32,630 nt of DNA from Candidatus Coatesiibacteriota bacterium (GTDB lineage: Bacteria; JAFGND01): positions 1-32,630 of the forward strand of contig JAFGND010000041.1 in NCBI GenBank assembly GCA_016927185.1, written 5' to 3'. A program made the position numbers and the translations under genes. Under the pieces are notes generated by a model, which was not told where the DNA came from, searched no databases, and saw only the letters and a program-made list of their open reading frames with translations. Below are positions 1 to 9,096 of this stretch, one piece after another (position 1 is the first letter of the stretch; the number at the start of each line of letters is the position of its first letter).

Positions 1-198
1 TAGATTTTATATTATCTTTCTTTGTAAATCTCCATATAGTCAAAAAAAAAAAAGAAATAGATTGTCAAGGTTTTTATTCTCTTTTTTTAATCCATCCCCA
101 GAGACTTGATGGACTTAAGTTATGAGGAAGTAATATTAATGGAAGCAGTGGGAGAGGAGACAAGATAACTGGATGATGGATAAGCATGAATAAATCAC
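1..198. other. Intergenic leader before the debranching enzyme
   Basis: No gene is recognised here. The stretch is AT-rich with a run of twelve A at 42-53. A TTGTCA box at 62-67 with TTTTAA at 85-90 (17-nt spacer) is a weak promoter candidate. The best Shine-Dalgarno-like sequence (GGAGAGGAG, 151-159) lies before ATG ATG at 173-178, which opens only a 6-codon frame ending TAA at 191-193, not the long downstream frame. Confidence 0.5.
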
Positions 199-3100
199 TT
201 GACTTATAATGCAAATACTCAAGCAGAAAACATCATGCAATCACCGGTATATAATATTATATGTGAACCCAACAGATCCTTCTGTCTTCCTGCATACAGC
301 ATTTTCAGGCTCAAAGTAAGGATTGAAAAGCAAGAAAGCTTTCCCTATGAAGACATAAAGATATGCTTGAGAACCAATCTGGGACAGGCAGAAACAATAA
401 GAAAGCAGATAATAACAAAGGTTGAGGAGAAGTTCACACATAGCTTCGATTTTCATGATATAGAATTTCAATTTGATAAAAACGAAGAGATTTACAAGCT
501 GGATTTCCTTCTTGATGAAGTAGGATATTTCGAGTGGAAGGTATGGGCATGTAATGCAAATATGGCAGAACCATGGGATTACTGGACACCCGGTTTCAAT
601 AACGGGATAAGCGTCTTTCCGGCAGCCTATTCAAAAAACAATTCAATTTATTGCATTTTCACCAGACAATTCACTGAATCACGTTACAGGGAAAGTAATA
701 TTGACAAGGATATCGATGAACAGGTAAGAATGCTGGAAAACAAGGGTTATACAGTAATCAGACCTTCAGGAAATTTCGATGAGCTGAAGAAGGAATTACC
801 TTTCATCATAAAAAAACTTGGAATGAAAATAATACATTTTCTTCCCATTAATCCAGTTCCTCATTCGTATGGAAGAATGGGAGATTATGGAAGTCCTTAT
901 GCAAGCATTGACTTCTTTGCCATAGATCCCCTTTACGCAAGATTTTCAAGATACAAGACAATAGAGGAGCAGTTCATAGATCTGACTTCCCATATTCATT
1001 ATCTCGGGGGAAAAGTCCTGCTTGATATGGCAGTAAATCATACAGGCTGGGCTTCAAAAATATCGGCAATTCATCCCGACTGGCAGCAGAGAAAACCTGA
1101 TGGTGAATTTGTCTCACCTGGTGCATGGGGAACTGTCTGGGAAGATCTTGTAGCACTTAATCACAGCAGGGAAGATCTCTGGGTTCACCTTGCCTATATG
1201 TTCAGGACTTGGTGCAGCAGGGGAGTTGACGGTTTCAGGCTTGATGCAGGATACATGATTCCTCTTTCAACATGGCAATATATAATTGCGAAAGTCAGGG
1301 AAGTCTATCCTGATTGTCTCTTTCTGCTTGAAGGTCTGGGAGGTCCTGTAGAAACTACGAAAGAGCTTCTGAAATCAGGGCTTATGAACTGGGCATACAG
1401 TGAGCTGTTTCAGAATTATACAAAGGAACAGCTTGATGGGTATCTGCAATTCGCTGACAATCTCAGCTCTGAAGCAGGAGTTCTGGTACATTATGCAGAA
1501 ACCCACGATAACAACAGGCTTGCTAAGTCCGGAAAAACATACACTCTCATGAGATTGTCTCTTTCTGCATTTGCAAGTTCATATGGCAGTTGGGGTTTTA
1601 CGAATGGTGTAGAATGGCTTGCAACAGAAAAGATAGATGTCCATAAATGCAATTCACTGAACTGGGGAGCAAATGACAATCTTGTTGACGAGATTTCAAG
1701 AATAAATTCTGTACTTTCTGAGAATCCCGCTTTCTGGAAAAGCGGAAACCTTAAAGTGCTGAGGACTGATTCTAAGGATGTATGCATGTTCTACAGGCAA
1801 AACCCTGAAAGAAACAACTATATACTTGTAGTAATCAATCTTAATTGCAGCTCAAAATGCAGTGTGAAAATCTCTCTTGAGGAATTGAAAATTGAGCTGC
1901 CATTCAAAAGCGAAATCACTGCAAATGACTTGCTTACAGGGAATTCCTACAGAATTGTAGAGGGAAATTTCACTATTCAGTTGATAAAAGGACAGACAAG
2001 AGTGCTTAGATTCGAAGAATCCGAGAATCCTTTTAAACTTGTTCTTCTGAATTCCGAAAAAAGAACATTGCCTGAAATCGAAACTGTATACAGGATAATC
2101 AGATACTATTTCAGACAGGAGAATGCAGGAAGGATAGACAAGGAGAAACTTCTGTCATCTCAAATCCATTTCAGGGAATTGATAGATTTTGTGAGGGAAA
2201 ATAGCATTGATGATTTCCTGACAGATGAGCTTGAAACAAGAATAATGTCATACTCCATTGATAAATACAGGCATTCAATAATATGGAATTTTGACAAGAA
2301 GCACAAGGATTTCATTGTGGAAGGCAATACATGGCTGATAGTTTCAAGTGATATACCTTGTGAAGCATTTCTTGATACAATCAAGGTAGAGAGCGTATCT
2401 GGTGATGACGGTCTCAACTGGTCAATTTTCTCCCCTGCAAACAGGCATATGAGATCAATGCTTTCTTTTCATTTCATAGAGAAAAAGGAAGGGAAAATCA
2501 CAAGAAGATGGGAAAAATCTGCTTTCCCTGTATACTTTCTTCCTGATTATAAAAAACTCAGGGAAGAAATAAGGGATTTCAATCTGATATTTGATAACAG
2601 GGAAATACAGAAAAACTGGACTTGCGTAATTCTGGGAAATGGAAGAGGTTCGATGCTTAAAACTCCGCTTGCTCCAGGGAAAATCCACAGCAAGTATGAT
2701 GCCCTCCTGATGATCAATCCATCCAGTGATTATCCTGAGGACAGGATAGCAGTGGTTAAATGCTCAAAGGATATAATCATTGCAAGGGGAAAGATTTATG
2801 AACTTGATGAGCGAGATTGTATAAGTTTCATAAGATATCCGATACCTTCCTGGAAATTCCATATAAGAGATGCTGATACATCATTCATCCTTACAAAGAG
2901 AATGCATCTTGTCAGAAATGAGAATACAACCTTGATTGAATATAGATGCATGGAAGCTTCTGAACCCTTCATACTCCAGGTCGCTTTTTATCATGAATGG
3001 AGATCCTTTCATGAGGAAACCAAGGCAACAAAGCTGGAAAAAGAGTGGATAAAGCCATACAGGATATTGAAAAAGGACACAGGTTATGAGTTTATGCCAT

Positions 3101-4662
3101 ATTCTGGCAAACTGACAGTTCTTGCAGGAAGCGGGGAGTTTGCTGAACAAAGCCACTGGTATTACAATTTTCCACATTCATTCGAGGCAACTAGAGGACA
3201 GGAATCATCTGGTGATGCTTATTGTCCAGGTCATTTCCTGGTGGAATTTGCTGAGGGAAGCAAGGTTGAGTTCAGTCTCAGTACAGAAAAAGAGATTAAA
3301 AAGTCTTATTTCCAGAAAGCATTGATAAATGAAAGCAAGAGACAGCTTTCATTATACAGGAAGTTGCCTGAGAAATTGAAGGATGACCCTGTTGCAAAAT
3401 ATCTTATACTTGCACTGGATCAGTTCATAGTCAAGAGAGATAAAGGCTTCACCATAATTGCAGGATATCCATGGTTCCTTGACTGGGGCAGGGACACATT
3501 GATTTGCATCCCAGGTCTTCTTGAAGTCGGTTTCCTGAAAGAGTCAGCAGGGATTATTTCGGAGTTCGCAAGTTTCACTGGAAAAGGAATTATGCCTAAT
3601 ACGATTTTCGGCAAGACAGCAGGTAATTTTGATACAAGCGATGCCCCTTTATGGCTTATTAATGCTGTCAGATGCTATTATGAGAAGACGAATCAGGAGC
3701 AATTCCTGTTTAAGCCTCTTCGAGATGATGGAAGTACTTTGCTTGATATATTGAAGGAGATAATTGATAATTATATACTGGGAACCAAGAATGGTATTAT
3801 ATGTGATACTGAAACTGGCTTGATATTTTCTCCAACGCATTTCACATGGATGGATACGCAATATCCTGCTGCCACACCAAGACAGGGTTATCCTGTGGAA
3901 ATCCAGGGATTATGGATAAATGCCCTCAAATTTCTGTCTGTTATATTAAAAGATGATAACAAGAAAAACAAATACAGGATGCTTTCGGAAAAAGCTTATG
4001 ATTCACTATTAAAGTATTACTGGCTTGAAGAAGATGGATATTTTGCTGACTGTATAAACTCAGATATAGACAGGCAATTCAATCCAGTGGAGACAGACAA
4101 ATCGTTGAGACCAAATCAGCTGATCCTTCTTTATTTGAATCTTATTGAGAAAGACAAGGCAAGAAGAATGCTTTGCAAGATAAAAGAGGAACTCCTGGTG
4201 CCAGGTGCAGTCAGAACTCTTTCAGACAAGCCTCTTTCTAAACCTGTGTATATAAGAGACAACTCCGGAAATCTGCTTAATGATCCATGGAATCTTTACA
4301 GGGGAAGATATGAAGGTGATGAAGACAGTTCAAGGAAAGTCTCTTATCACAATGGCACGGCATGGTTATGGCTTTATCCATTGTTCATAGAAGCACTGGC
4401 ATCCCTGGAAGAAGATGCTGATTCCCTGCAAAATGCATTAACATATTTTGCTCCGTCAATTGCTCTGTTAAGGGAGGCTGCAATAGGTACTCTGGAAGAG
4501 ATAAGGGATGGGAATTATCCTCATACAGCCAGGGGATGTTTTGCACAGGCATGGTCAATCTCTGAATTTCTTCGTGTATATCTGAAACTGAGGTTGAAGG
4601 AGATTGCATCAGAAAATGCAAAAAACAGTGACCTTGCTTCAGGTGAAGAAAACCTGATTTAG
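199..4662 (+). CDS. Bifunctional glycogen debranching enzyme (GH13 domain + GH133 amylo-alpha-1,6-glucosidase)
   Basis: Likely removes branches from glycogen or a similar alpha-glucan in the cytoplasm; no signal peptide is visible. Residues about 150-600 form a GH13 alpha-amylase-type barrel with the expected triad: nucleophile D349 in GFRLDAG, acid/base E378 in FLLEGLGG, and D437 in AETHDNNR. Around residue 811 a GDE-type N-terminal segment begins (LGNGRGSM...KYDALL). From about 1075 the GH133 (alpha/alpha)6 domain follows, with GYPWFLDWGRDTL (D1095, D1099), HFTWMD (about 1214) and YHNGTAWLWL (about 1383). Most bacterial amylo-1,6-glucosidases are about 650 residues and lack the GH13 part; this order and length resemble eukaryotic AGL. 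The start is uncertain: TTG 199 gives 1487 residues and ATG 235 gives 1475, neither with a good ribosome site. The gene is convergent with the cyclase gene and overlaps it by 4 nt at the stops. The family call is firm; the exact transferase specificity is inferred. Confidence 0.9.
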   Translation: MTYNANTQAENIMQSPVYNIICEPNRSFCLPAYSIFRLKVRIEKQESFPYEDIKICLRTNLGQAETIRKQIITKVEEKFTHSFDFHDIEFQFDKNEEIYKLDFLLDEVGYFEWKVWACNANMAEPWDYWTPGFNNGISVFPAAYSKNNSIYCIFTRQFTESRYRESNIDKDIDEQVRMLENKGYTVIRPSGNFDELKKELPFIIKKLGMKIIHFLPINPVPHSYGRMGDYGSPYASIDFFAIDPLYARFSRYKTIEEQFIDLTSHIHYLGGKVLLDMAVNHTGWASKISAIHPDWQQRKPDGEFVSPGAWGTVWEDLVALNHSREDLWVHLAYMFRTWCSRGVDGFRLDAGYMIPLSTWQYIIAKVREVYPDCLFLLEGLGGPVETTKELLKSGLMNWAYSELFQNYTKEQLDGYLQFADNLSSEAGVLVHYAETHDNNRLAKSGKTYTLMRLSLSAFASSYGSWGFTNGVEWLATEKIDVHKCNSLNWGANDNLVDEISRINSVLSENPAFWKSGNLKVLRTDSKDVCMFYRQNPERNNYILVVINLNCSSKCSVKISLEELKIELPFKSEITANDLLTGNSYRIVEGNFTIQLIKGQTRVLRFEESENPFKLVLLNSEKRTLPEIETVYRIIRYYFRQENAGRIDKEKLLSSQIHFRELIDFVRENSIDDFLTDELETRIMSYSIDKYRHSIIWNFDKKHKDFIVEGNTWLIVSSDIPCEAFLDTIKVESVSGDDGLNWSIFSPANRHMRSMLSFHFIEKKEGKITRRWEKSAFPVYFLPDYKKLREEIRDFNLIFDNREIQKNWTCVILGNGRGSMLKTPLAPGKIHSKYDALLMINPSSDYPEDRIAVVKCSKDIIIARGKIYELDERDCISFIRYPIPSWKFHIRDADTSFILTKRMHLVRNENTTLIEYRCMEASEPFILQVAFYHEWRSFHEETKATKLEKEWIKPYRILKKDTGYEFMPYSGKLTVLAGSGEFAEQSHWYYNFPHSFEATRGQESSGDAYCPGHFLVEFAEGSKVEFSLSTEKEIKKSYFQKALINESKRQLSLYRKLPEKLKDDPVAKYLILALDQFIVKRDKGFTIIAGYPWFLDWGRDTLICIPGLLEVGFLKESAGIISEFASFTGKGIMPNTIFGKTAGNFDTSDAPLWLINAVRCYYEKTNQEQFLFKPLRDDGSTLLDILKEIIDNYILGTKNGIICDTETGLIFSPTHFTWMDTQYPAATPRQGYPVEIQGLWINALKFLSVILKDDNKKNKYRMLSEKAYDSLLKYYWLEEDGYFADCINSDIDRQFNPVETDKSLRPNQLILLYLNLIEKDKARRMLCKIKEELLVPGAVRTLSDKPLSKPVYIRDNSGNLLNDPWNLYRGRYEGDEDSSRKVSYHNGTAWLWLYPLFIEALASLEEDADSLQNALTYFAPSIALLREAAIGTLEEIRDGNYPHTARGCFAQAWSISEFLRVYLKLRLKEIASENAKNSDLASGEENLI

Positions 4663-7600
4663 AAAGCTATGATCTTGTCTTCAAGAAGCTGAAAACGCCT
4701 GTACAGATCCTCGTCGTTTATCTCTTTTGAAAGGGTAATCCCTCTCTTTATGTCAGATCTGGACAGGTCCCTTGAACCATGCAATAATAGAATCCTTGCT
4801 CTTATGAATAACAGTCTTGCAAGATCTTTTTCATTACCTTTATCTGGAATGTTTGCTATGGACTGATCAAGATAGCTTATTGCTTCCAGGAGGTTCTGCT
4901 CAACAAGAGACAATCTTGACAAATGCTCGAGTGCATATGCCTTTTTTGACGTATCCTTGATGCTTGTGAAAATATGCAATCCTTTTGTATAACATTCATG
5001 AGCAGCCTTGTAATTGGAAGTATTGAAATATATTATTCCTCTAAGCATGTAACAGCTGGCAAGATGATATAAATCCTCTATATTCATCCAAATTGATAAA
5101 GCCTGATCAACATTATCAGCAGCATTGTCTATATCTCCCAACTTTATATATATCTTTGCCAGTTCCTCCTTGATTTTAGCTATTCCTCTCTTGTCATCAA
5201 TTTCCTTTCTTATACTAAGGCTTTCCTCAAGCAATTGTTTTGCTCTTCCCAGATCGTAATCCTTATGCAATTTCCCCAGATTAGCAAGAACAATTGCAGT
5301 TCCCTTCTTGTCACCGATTTGCGTAAAAATATCATAAGCCTGCAGCAGATTATCAAGACTTTGTTCCATTTTTCCCATCTTCATGAAAATCCCTGCCAAA
5401 TTGCATAAGGAGGCAGCAAAACCTCTCCTGTCAGGAAGATGTTCGCTAAGCAAAAGACTCTTCTGATAATTTTCCAGTGAAGCTTCATAATCTTCCTGCA
5501 TGAAAAGCGTATTACCTATATTCCTGTAAGATTTTATTATCATCTCCTTGTTCTTGCCTGTCTGTGCGAGGTGAAGCTGTCTTCTGAAGAAACCAAGGGC
5601 ATCATCAAGGGATAGATTTGCAAGATGATGTCTCCCGAGACCATCGAAACTCTGGCATAGAAGATCCGTATCACCAAGCTCCAGGGCAAGCTGGTAGTGC
5701 TGGTTTAAATAAAGTCCCCATTTTATAAGATCTCCCTGATCTCTGTACAACTTGCTTACCTCGTTAAGCAAACTGCATAGAAGGTATTGGTCAGCACTTT
5801 CCCCTTCAGTCTGCAGTTTAGAAAGTGCATCAGTGGCTAGAGACAATCCTTCTGAATATCTTCCTTTCTGTCTCAGCAATTCAATCTGGGCTAGCTGAAC
5901 CTGTACTACATCAGCTCCTTCATCCAGCTGAGGTAAAAGCTGCTCATATAGAAACAGTGCTTCATCAACCTGGAATATTTCTGCAGCTTTTAATGCCGCC
6001 TTTTCCAGATACAATTTTGCCTTGATCTTGTTACCACTTTGCTCTGCATGTCTTGCAAGATCCTGAAGCCTTCTTGACTGGAATGAAGAAGATTCTCTTG
6101 CATCCTCTTTCTGTTCCTCTAAAACCTTCAGAACTACTTCATGTATATGTCTTCTGTTCTGGAATGAAAGCATATTGTAAGCTGTTTCCTGTAAAAGATA
6201 ATGGGTGAAAGTATAGCTGAGTATTGTTCCATATGTAGCTTCCTGATCAAGCGCAACTATTGCCTCTTTTTCTGCAATACTGCATAATTCCTCAATCTCG
6301 TCTGTATCCTGCAGATTTTCCTGGGAGAATTGCTCCCATATTTCCTTCAATATGTCTATCCTGAATGATTTTCCTATTACGGAAGCAATCTGAAGCATGG
6401 TTCTCACTTTTTGCTGCAGGGAATCCAGTCTGGCAAGCAGAAGCAATTGCAAATTTTGAGGGAGTGAAAATCTCTTGCTCTGATAATACCAGACACCATC
6501 TTTCAGTTTGATTACCTTTATATTGCTTAAATGTCTTGAAAGCTGCTCAAGGAATAGAGGATTATTGCCAGTTTGCTGATTCAGAAGCACCTTCAAATCA
6601 TCACTTAAGTCCCCACCTCCTAATGTTGCTTTAACTAGCTCAACCATATCATCATTTGCAAGAGGGCCAAGCTCCATAGTTGCTTTTATTTCAAAGCCTT
6701 CCTCCCTGATGTGCTTGTCTGCCTCTCTGTAACCAGGTCTCATTGCACATACAATGAATATTGGAAATTCGGAAGTTGAATGAAGGATGAGTTTCAGAAG
6801 CTCAAGGCTTGCATCATCAATGTAATGAGCATCATCAATTACCAGTATCGTGGGTGAAATTGAAGCTTCAGCTTTGAAAAGTGTGCAAATGGCTGTTTGC
6901 CAGTTATCCCTTCTTGATTTCGGATCTATCTGATAATATAAAGAATCCGGTTCTGCAAGTTCAAGTTCGAATCCCAGAAGAATCTGCTCGAACTTGGAGA
7001 CTTCTTGCGAAATATTCTTGGGAACTTTGTAATTATTAATCAGCTGCTGCAGGGATCTATATGCTTTTATCTTGTTGGAAGAACTTGAAACATTTTCTGA
7101 GAAACCCATGTATTGCTTCAGCCAGGCCAGAAAGGGATAAAAACCTGTACTCAATATTGGATCACATGTTGTAGAAAACCAGCTGAATGATTTTCCCTCT
7201 GTCCATAATTTATCCCGAAGAGCTGTTATAAGTCTTGTCTTTCCTATTCCTGAAACTCCCTTTATCAGATACAATCCAGCATTCTTTTTTGAAAAAATTG
7301 GGCAGACAGCATCATAAATCTCATCAAGCTCGTCTTTTCTTCCAAAAAGCTTCAGGAAGAATTTTTCAGCTTTTGGATGAGGGAGTCTTTCCTGAAGCTG
7401 GAATACTGGCTGAGGATTTGACTTCCCTTTTATATGCTGCAATCCCTTGTATGAGAATGAAAAAAACCTCTTCCCGAGTTCGAATAACTCTGTATTAGTC
7501 AAGATTTCCTCTATTGATGACATTTCCATCAATCTTGCTGCGACATTCACAGTGTCACCAATTGCAGTATGTTCGAATCTATCTTCTGAGCCCAGCTTGC

Positions 7601-8555
7601 CGGCAAAGACTATTCCGTAACTTGCACCAGCTTTTATTGTAACCCCCATAAGAATGCTTGTAAGCTCTTCCTGAAGTTCTGAGAGAAACTCAAGTGCAAA
7701 GAATGGGTCATTTTCTGATGCCTTTGGAGTTCCCCAGAAAAGGACAACTCGTGCACCTTTATCACCAAATTCTATTTTTGAGAGATATCCCTGAAACTTT
7801 GTGGAAAGAGATGCAATTTTTTTATAGAAAATATCAATTTCTTCATAAGTGCTTATTCCCGAAAAGCTTATGAAAACAGAAATGACTGGTCTGAATTCCC
7901 CTTCAGTCAGTATTCCCAGGACTTCCTTCCCTGAAAATGCTTCTGGTGAAAATTCAGGAATAAGATCACTTCTTGAGGAGGTTGACTTAGAAGATTTCTT
8001 TGTGGATTTCAGATTGACAAGTAATGTATTAGGTTCTATTGGCTCAATTATCTGTGATAGTACATTTGCAGCAGTTTCAACTGCTTCTCCCTTGAAATAC
8101 CATCCCAGTCTGGATTTTGAACCTACAATTCCCCAGTCTATCTGACCTGAAGCAATGCTTATCTTTACTGAGAAAGCAAATTCGCCCCATAATGTATGTT
8201 TTGTTGCCTTGTGCTCGAAATACTCCTTTATCTCTTCTGCAACAAAAAGGGCTGTTGTTTCCAGTTTTGACAAATCCTTCTTAGCTTCATAAAGAGCAAG
8301 AAAGGAATCTCCACCGAAACTAGCTATAAATCCTCCAGTTGAATTCACGAGATTGATTGGATATGTGAAAACCTCGTTTAAAGAACGTGTCAGGTATTCA
8401 GCACCTTCCAGCCCATAAGGGATAAGCTGTTCAGTAAGCTGTGTTGAACCAGTAATATCCACAAGCAGGGCAATGCCAGTGAAGGTTCCCATATGATGCC
8501 CAACAATCATCTTGTCAGTAATAAACTGAGGTATCAAGGGATAATTCTCATTCAT
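4659..8555 (-). CDS. sAC-like class III nucleotidyl cyclase with NTPase domain and TPRs (cyclase 1)
   Basis: Predicted soluble adenylyl cyclase and signalling protein, 1298 residues. There are two cyclase homology domains. C1 (about 25-170) keeps both metal aspartates, D33 in LLVDITGST and D83 in FGGDSF. C2 (about 220-385) has lost the first metal Asp (FISFSG) but keeps K266 (GDKG), T330, N337 and R341 in HTAIGDTVNVAAR, spaced as the adenine-binding and transition-state residues of human sAC (recalled). One composite active site is therefore expected. An AAA_16/STAND-type NTPase follows: Walker A GVSGIGKT at 433-440, Walker B TILVIDDAH at 569-577. The C-terminal part, about 870-1270, is TPR repeats with 40-residue spacing. 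No membrane segment or DNA-binding domain is seen. It is the last gene of a six-gene operon and overlaps the upstream lipoprotein gene by 8 nt, which suggests translational coupling. Adenylyl rather than guanylyl activity is inferred from the Lys/Thr pair. Confidence 0.88.
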   Translation of the reverse strand: MNENYPLIPQFITDKMIVGHHMGTFTGIALLVDITGSTQLTEQLIPYGLEGAEYLTRSLNEVFTYPINLVNSTGGFIASFGGDSFLALYEAKKDLSKLETTALFVAEEIKEYFEHKATKHTLWGEFAFSVKISIASGQIDWGIVGSKSRLGWYFKGEAVETAANVLSQIIEPIEPNTLLVNLKSTKKSSKSTSSRSDLIPEFSPEAFSGKEVLGILTEGEFRPVISVFISFSGISTYEEIDIFYKKIASLSTKFQGYLSKIEFGDKGARVVLFWGTPKASENDPFFALEFLSELQEELTSILMGVTIKAGASYGIVFAGKLGSEDRFEHTAIGDTVNVAARLMEMSSIEEILTNTELFELGKRFFSFSYKGLQHIKGKSNPQPVFQLQERLPHPKAEKFFLKLFGRKDELDEIYDAVCPIFSKKNAGLYLIKGVSGIGKTRLITALRDKLWTEGKSFSWFSTTCDPILSTGFYPFLAWLKQYMGFSENVSSSSNKIKAYRSLQQLINNYKVPKNISQEVSKFEQILLGFELELAEPDSLYYQIDPKSRRDNWQTAICTLFKAEASISPTILVIDDAHYIDDASLELLKLILHSTSEFPIFIVCAMRPGYREADKHIREEGFEIKATMELGPLANDDMVELVKATLGGGDLSDDLKVLLNQQTGNNPLFLEQLSRHLSNIKVIKLKDGVWYYQSKRFSLPQNLQLLLLARLDSLQQKVRTMLQIASVIGKSFRIDILKEIWEQFSQENLQDTDEIEELCSIAEKEAIVALDQEATYGTILSYTFTHYLLQETAYNMLSFQNRRHIHEVVLKVLEEQKEDARESSSFQSRRLQDLARHAEQSGNKIKAKLYLEKAALKAAEIFQVDEALFLYEQLLPQLDEGADVVQVQLAQIELLRQKGRYSEGLSLATDALSKLQTEGESADQYLLCSLLNEVSKLYRDQGDLIKWGLYLNQHYQLALELGDTDLLCQSFDGLGRHHLANLSLDDALGFFRRQLHLAQTGKNKEMIIKSYRNIGNTLFMQEDYEASLENYQKSLLLSEHLPDRRGFAASLCNLAGIFMKMGKMEQSLDNLLQAYDIFTQIGDKKGTAIVLANLGKLHKDYDLGRAKQLLEESLSIRKEIDDKRGIAKIKEELAKIYIKLGDIDNAADNVDQALSIWMNIEDLYHLASCYMLRGIIYFNTSNYKAAHECYTKGLHIFTSIKDTSKKAYALEHLSRLSLVEQNLLEAISYLDQSIANIPDKGNEKDLARLLFIRARILLLHGSRDLSRSDIKRGITLSKEINDEDLYRRFQLLEDKIIAF

Positions 8556-9096
8556 TTTTCAGTTTTTCATGATTTGACAAAGCTTTCAAATCAATGCTTT
8601 CAAGAAATTCTATAAGCTTGACTTCATCAGTATAAGGTTCCAACAAGCCAAAAGCCTTTACCTCTATTTTGCCAGCAAGAATGGAAATACTTCCTTTATT
8701 CCTTTTGACAGGATATTCCTTGTATTTCTCTTTTGAAAAATTCTTAAAAAAATCCTCGCTTCTATTACTTCTGTCTATAAAATGTATGAAACATGCAAGT
8801 CTGTCATTTGGCTGTACCCTCAGATTAGCTACCAATCTGTCAGGCAGGAAAGCAAATTCCCATCTCCTTGCAGAAACAATATTATCCTTTATTATATCCT
8901 GTTTAGAAGGGGGAGTCTTTATATAGTCTGGAAGGTACTTGACCAGCTCCATTGGTCTGAAATCAGGATTAGCCTGCCTTTCTGAAGACCATTCATCTTT
9001 TTTCAATGGAATGCTTTTTTCCTTTTCCTGAGAGAAGTCTTCTCTGCTGCATCCGCACATGAAAAAAGCTGTTAAAAAAAGAATCAATATAATCAT
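8548..9096 (-). CDS. Putative lipoprotein B (paralogue of the upstream lipoprotein)
   Basis: I do not recognise a named family. The 182-residue product opens with a hydrophobic stretch ending FFMCGC; Cys16 is the likely lipidated residue, so the protein is expected to be anchored in a membrane with its body in the periplasm or at the surface. After a charged Ser/Glu/Lys linker there is one globular domain of about 130 residues. Its C-terminal half (YPV... then G-x-I/M-E-V/I, then the IEFLESIDLKAL end) matches the upstream lipoprotein in order and spacing, so the two look like old tandem duplicates. The ATG overlaps the upstream stop (ATGA, 4 nt) and has no strong Shine-Dalgarno site, so translation is probably coupled. 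It lies between the EtfA gene and the cyclase gene. A sensory or accessory role is only a guess. Confidence 0.8.
   Translation of the reverse strand: MIILILFLTAFFMCGCSREDFSQEKEKSIPLKKDEWSSERQANPDFRPMELVKYLPDYIKTPPSKQDIIKDNIVSARRWEFAFLPDRLVANLRVQPNDRLACFIHFIDRSNRSEDFFKNFSKEKYKEYPVKRNKGSISILAGKIEVKAFGLLEPYTDEVKLIEFLESIDLKALSNHEKLKNE

Noticed and set aside
42-53. Terminator T-tract of an upstream minus-strand gene
   Set aside because: The A12 run would be a U-run on the minus strand, but no stem lies next to it and no minus-strand gene ends here.
199-210. Promoter TTGACT-TATAAT
   Set aside because: The two boxes touch with no spacer, so they cannot act as -35 and -10; the TTG is simply a possible start codon.
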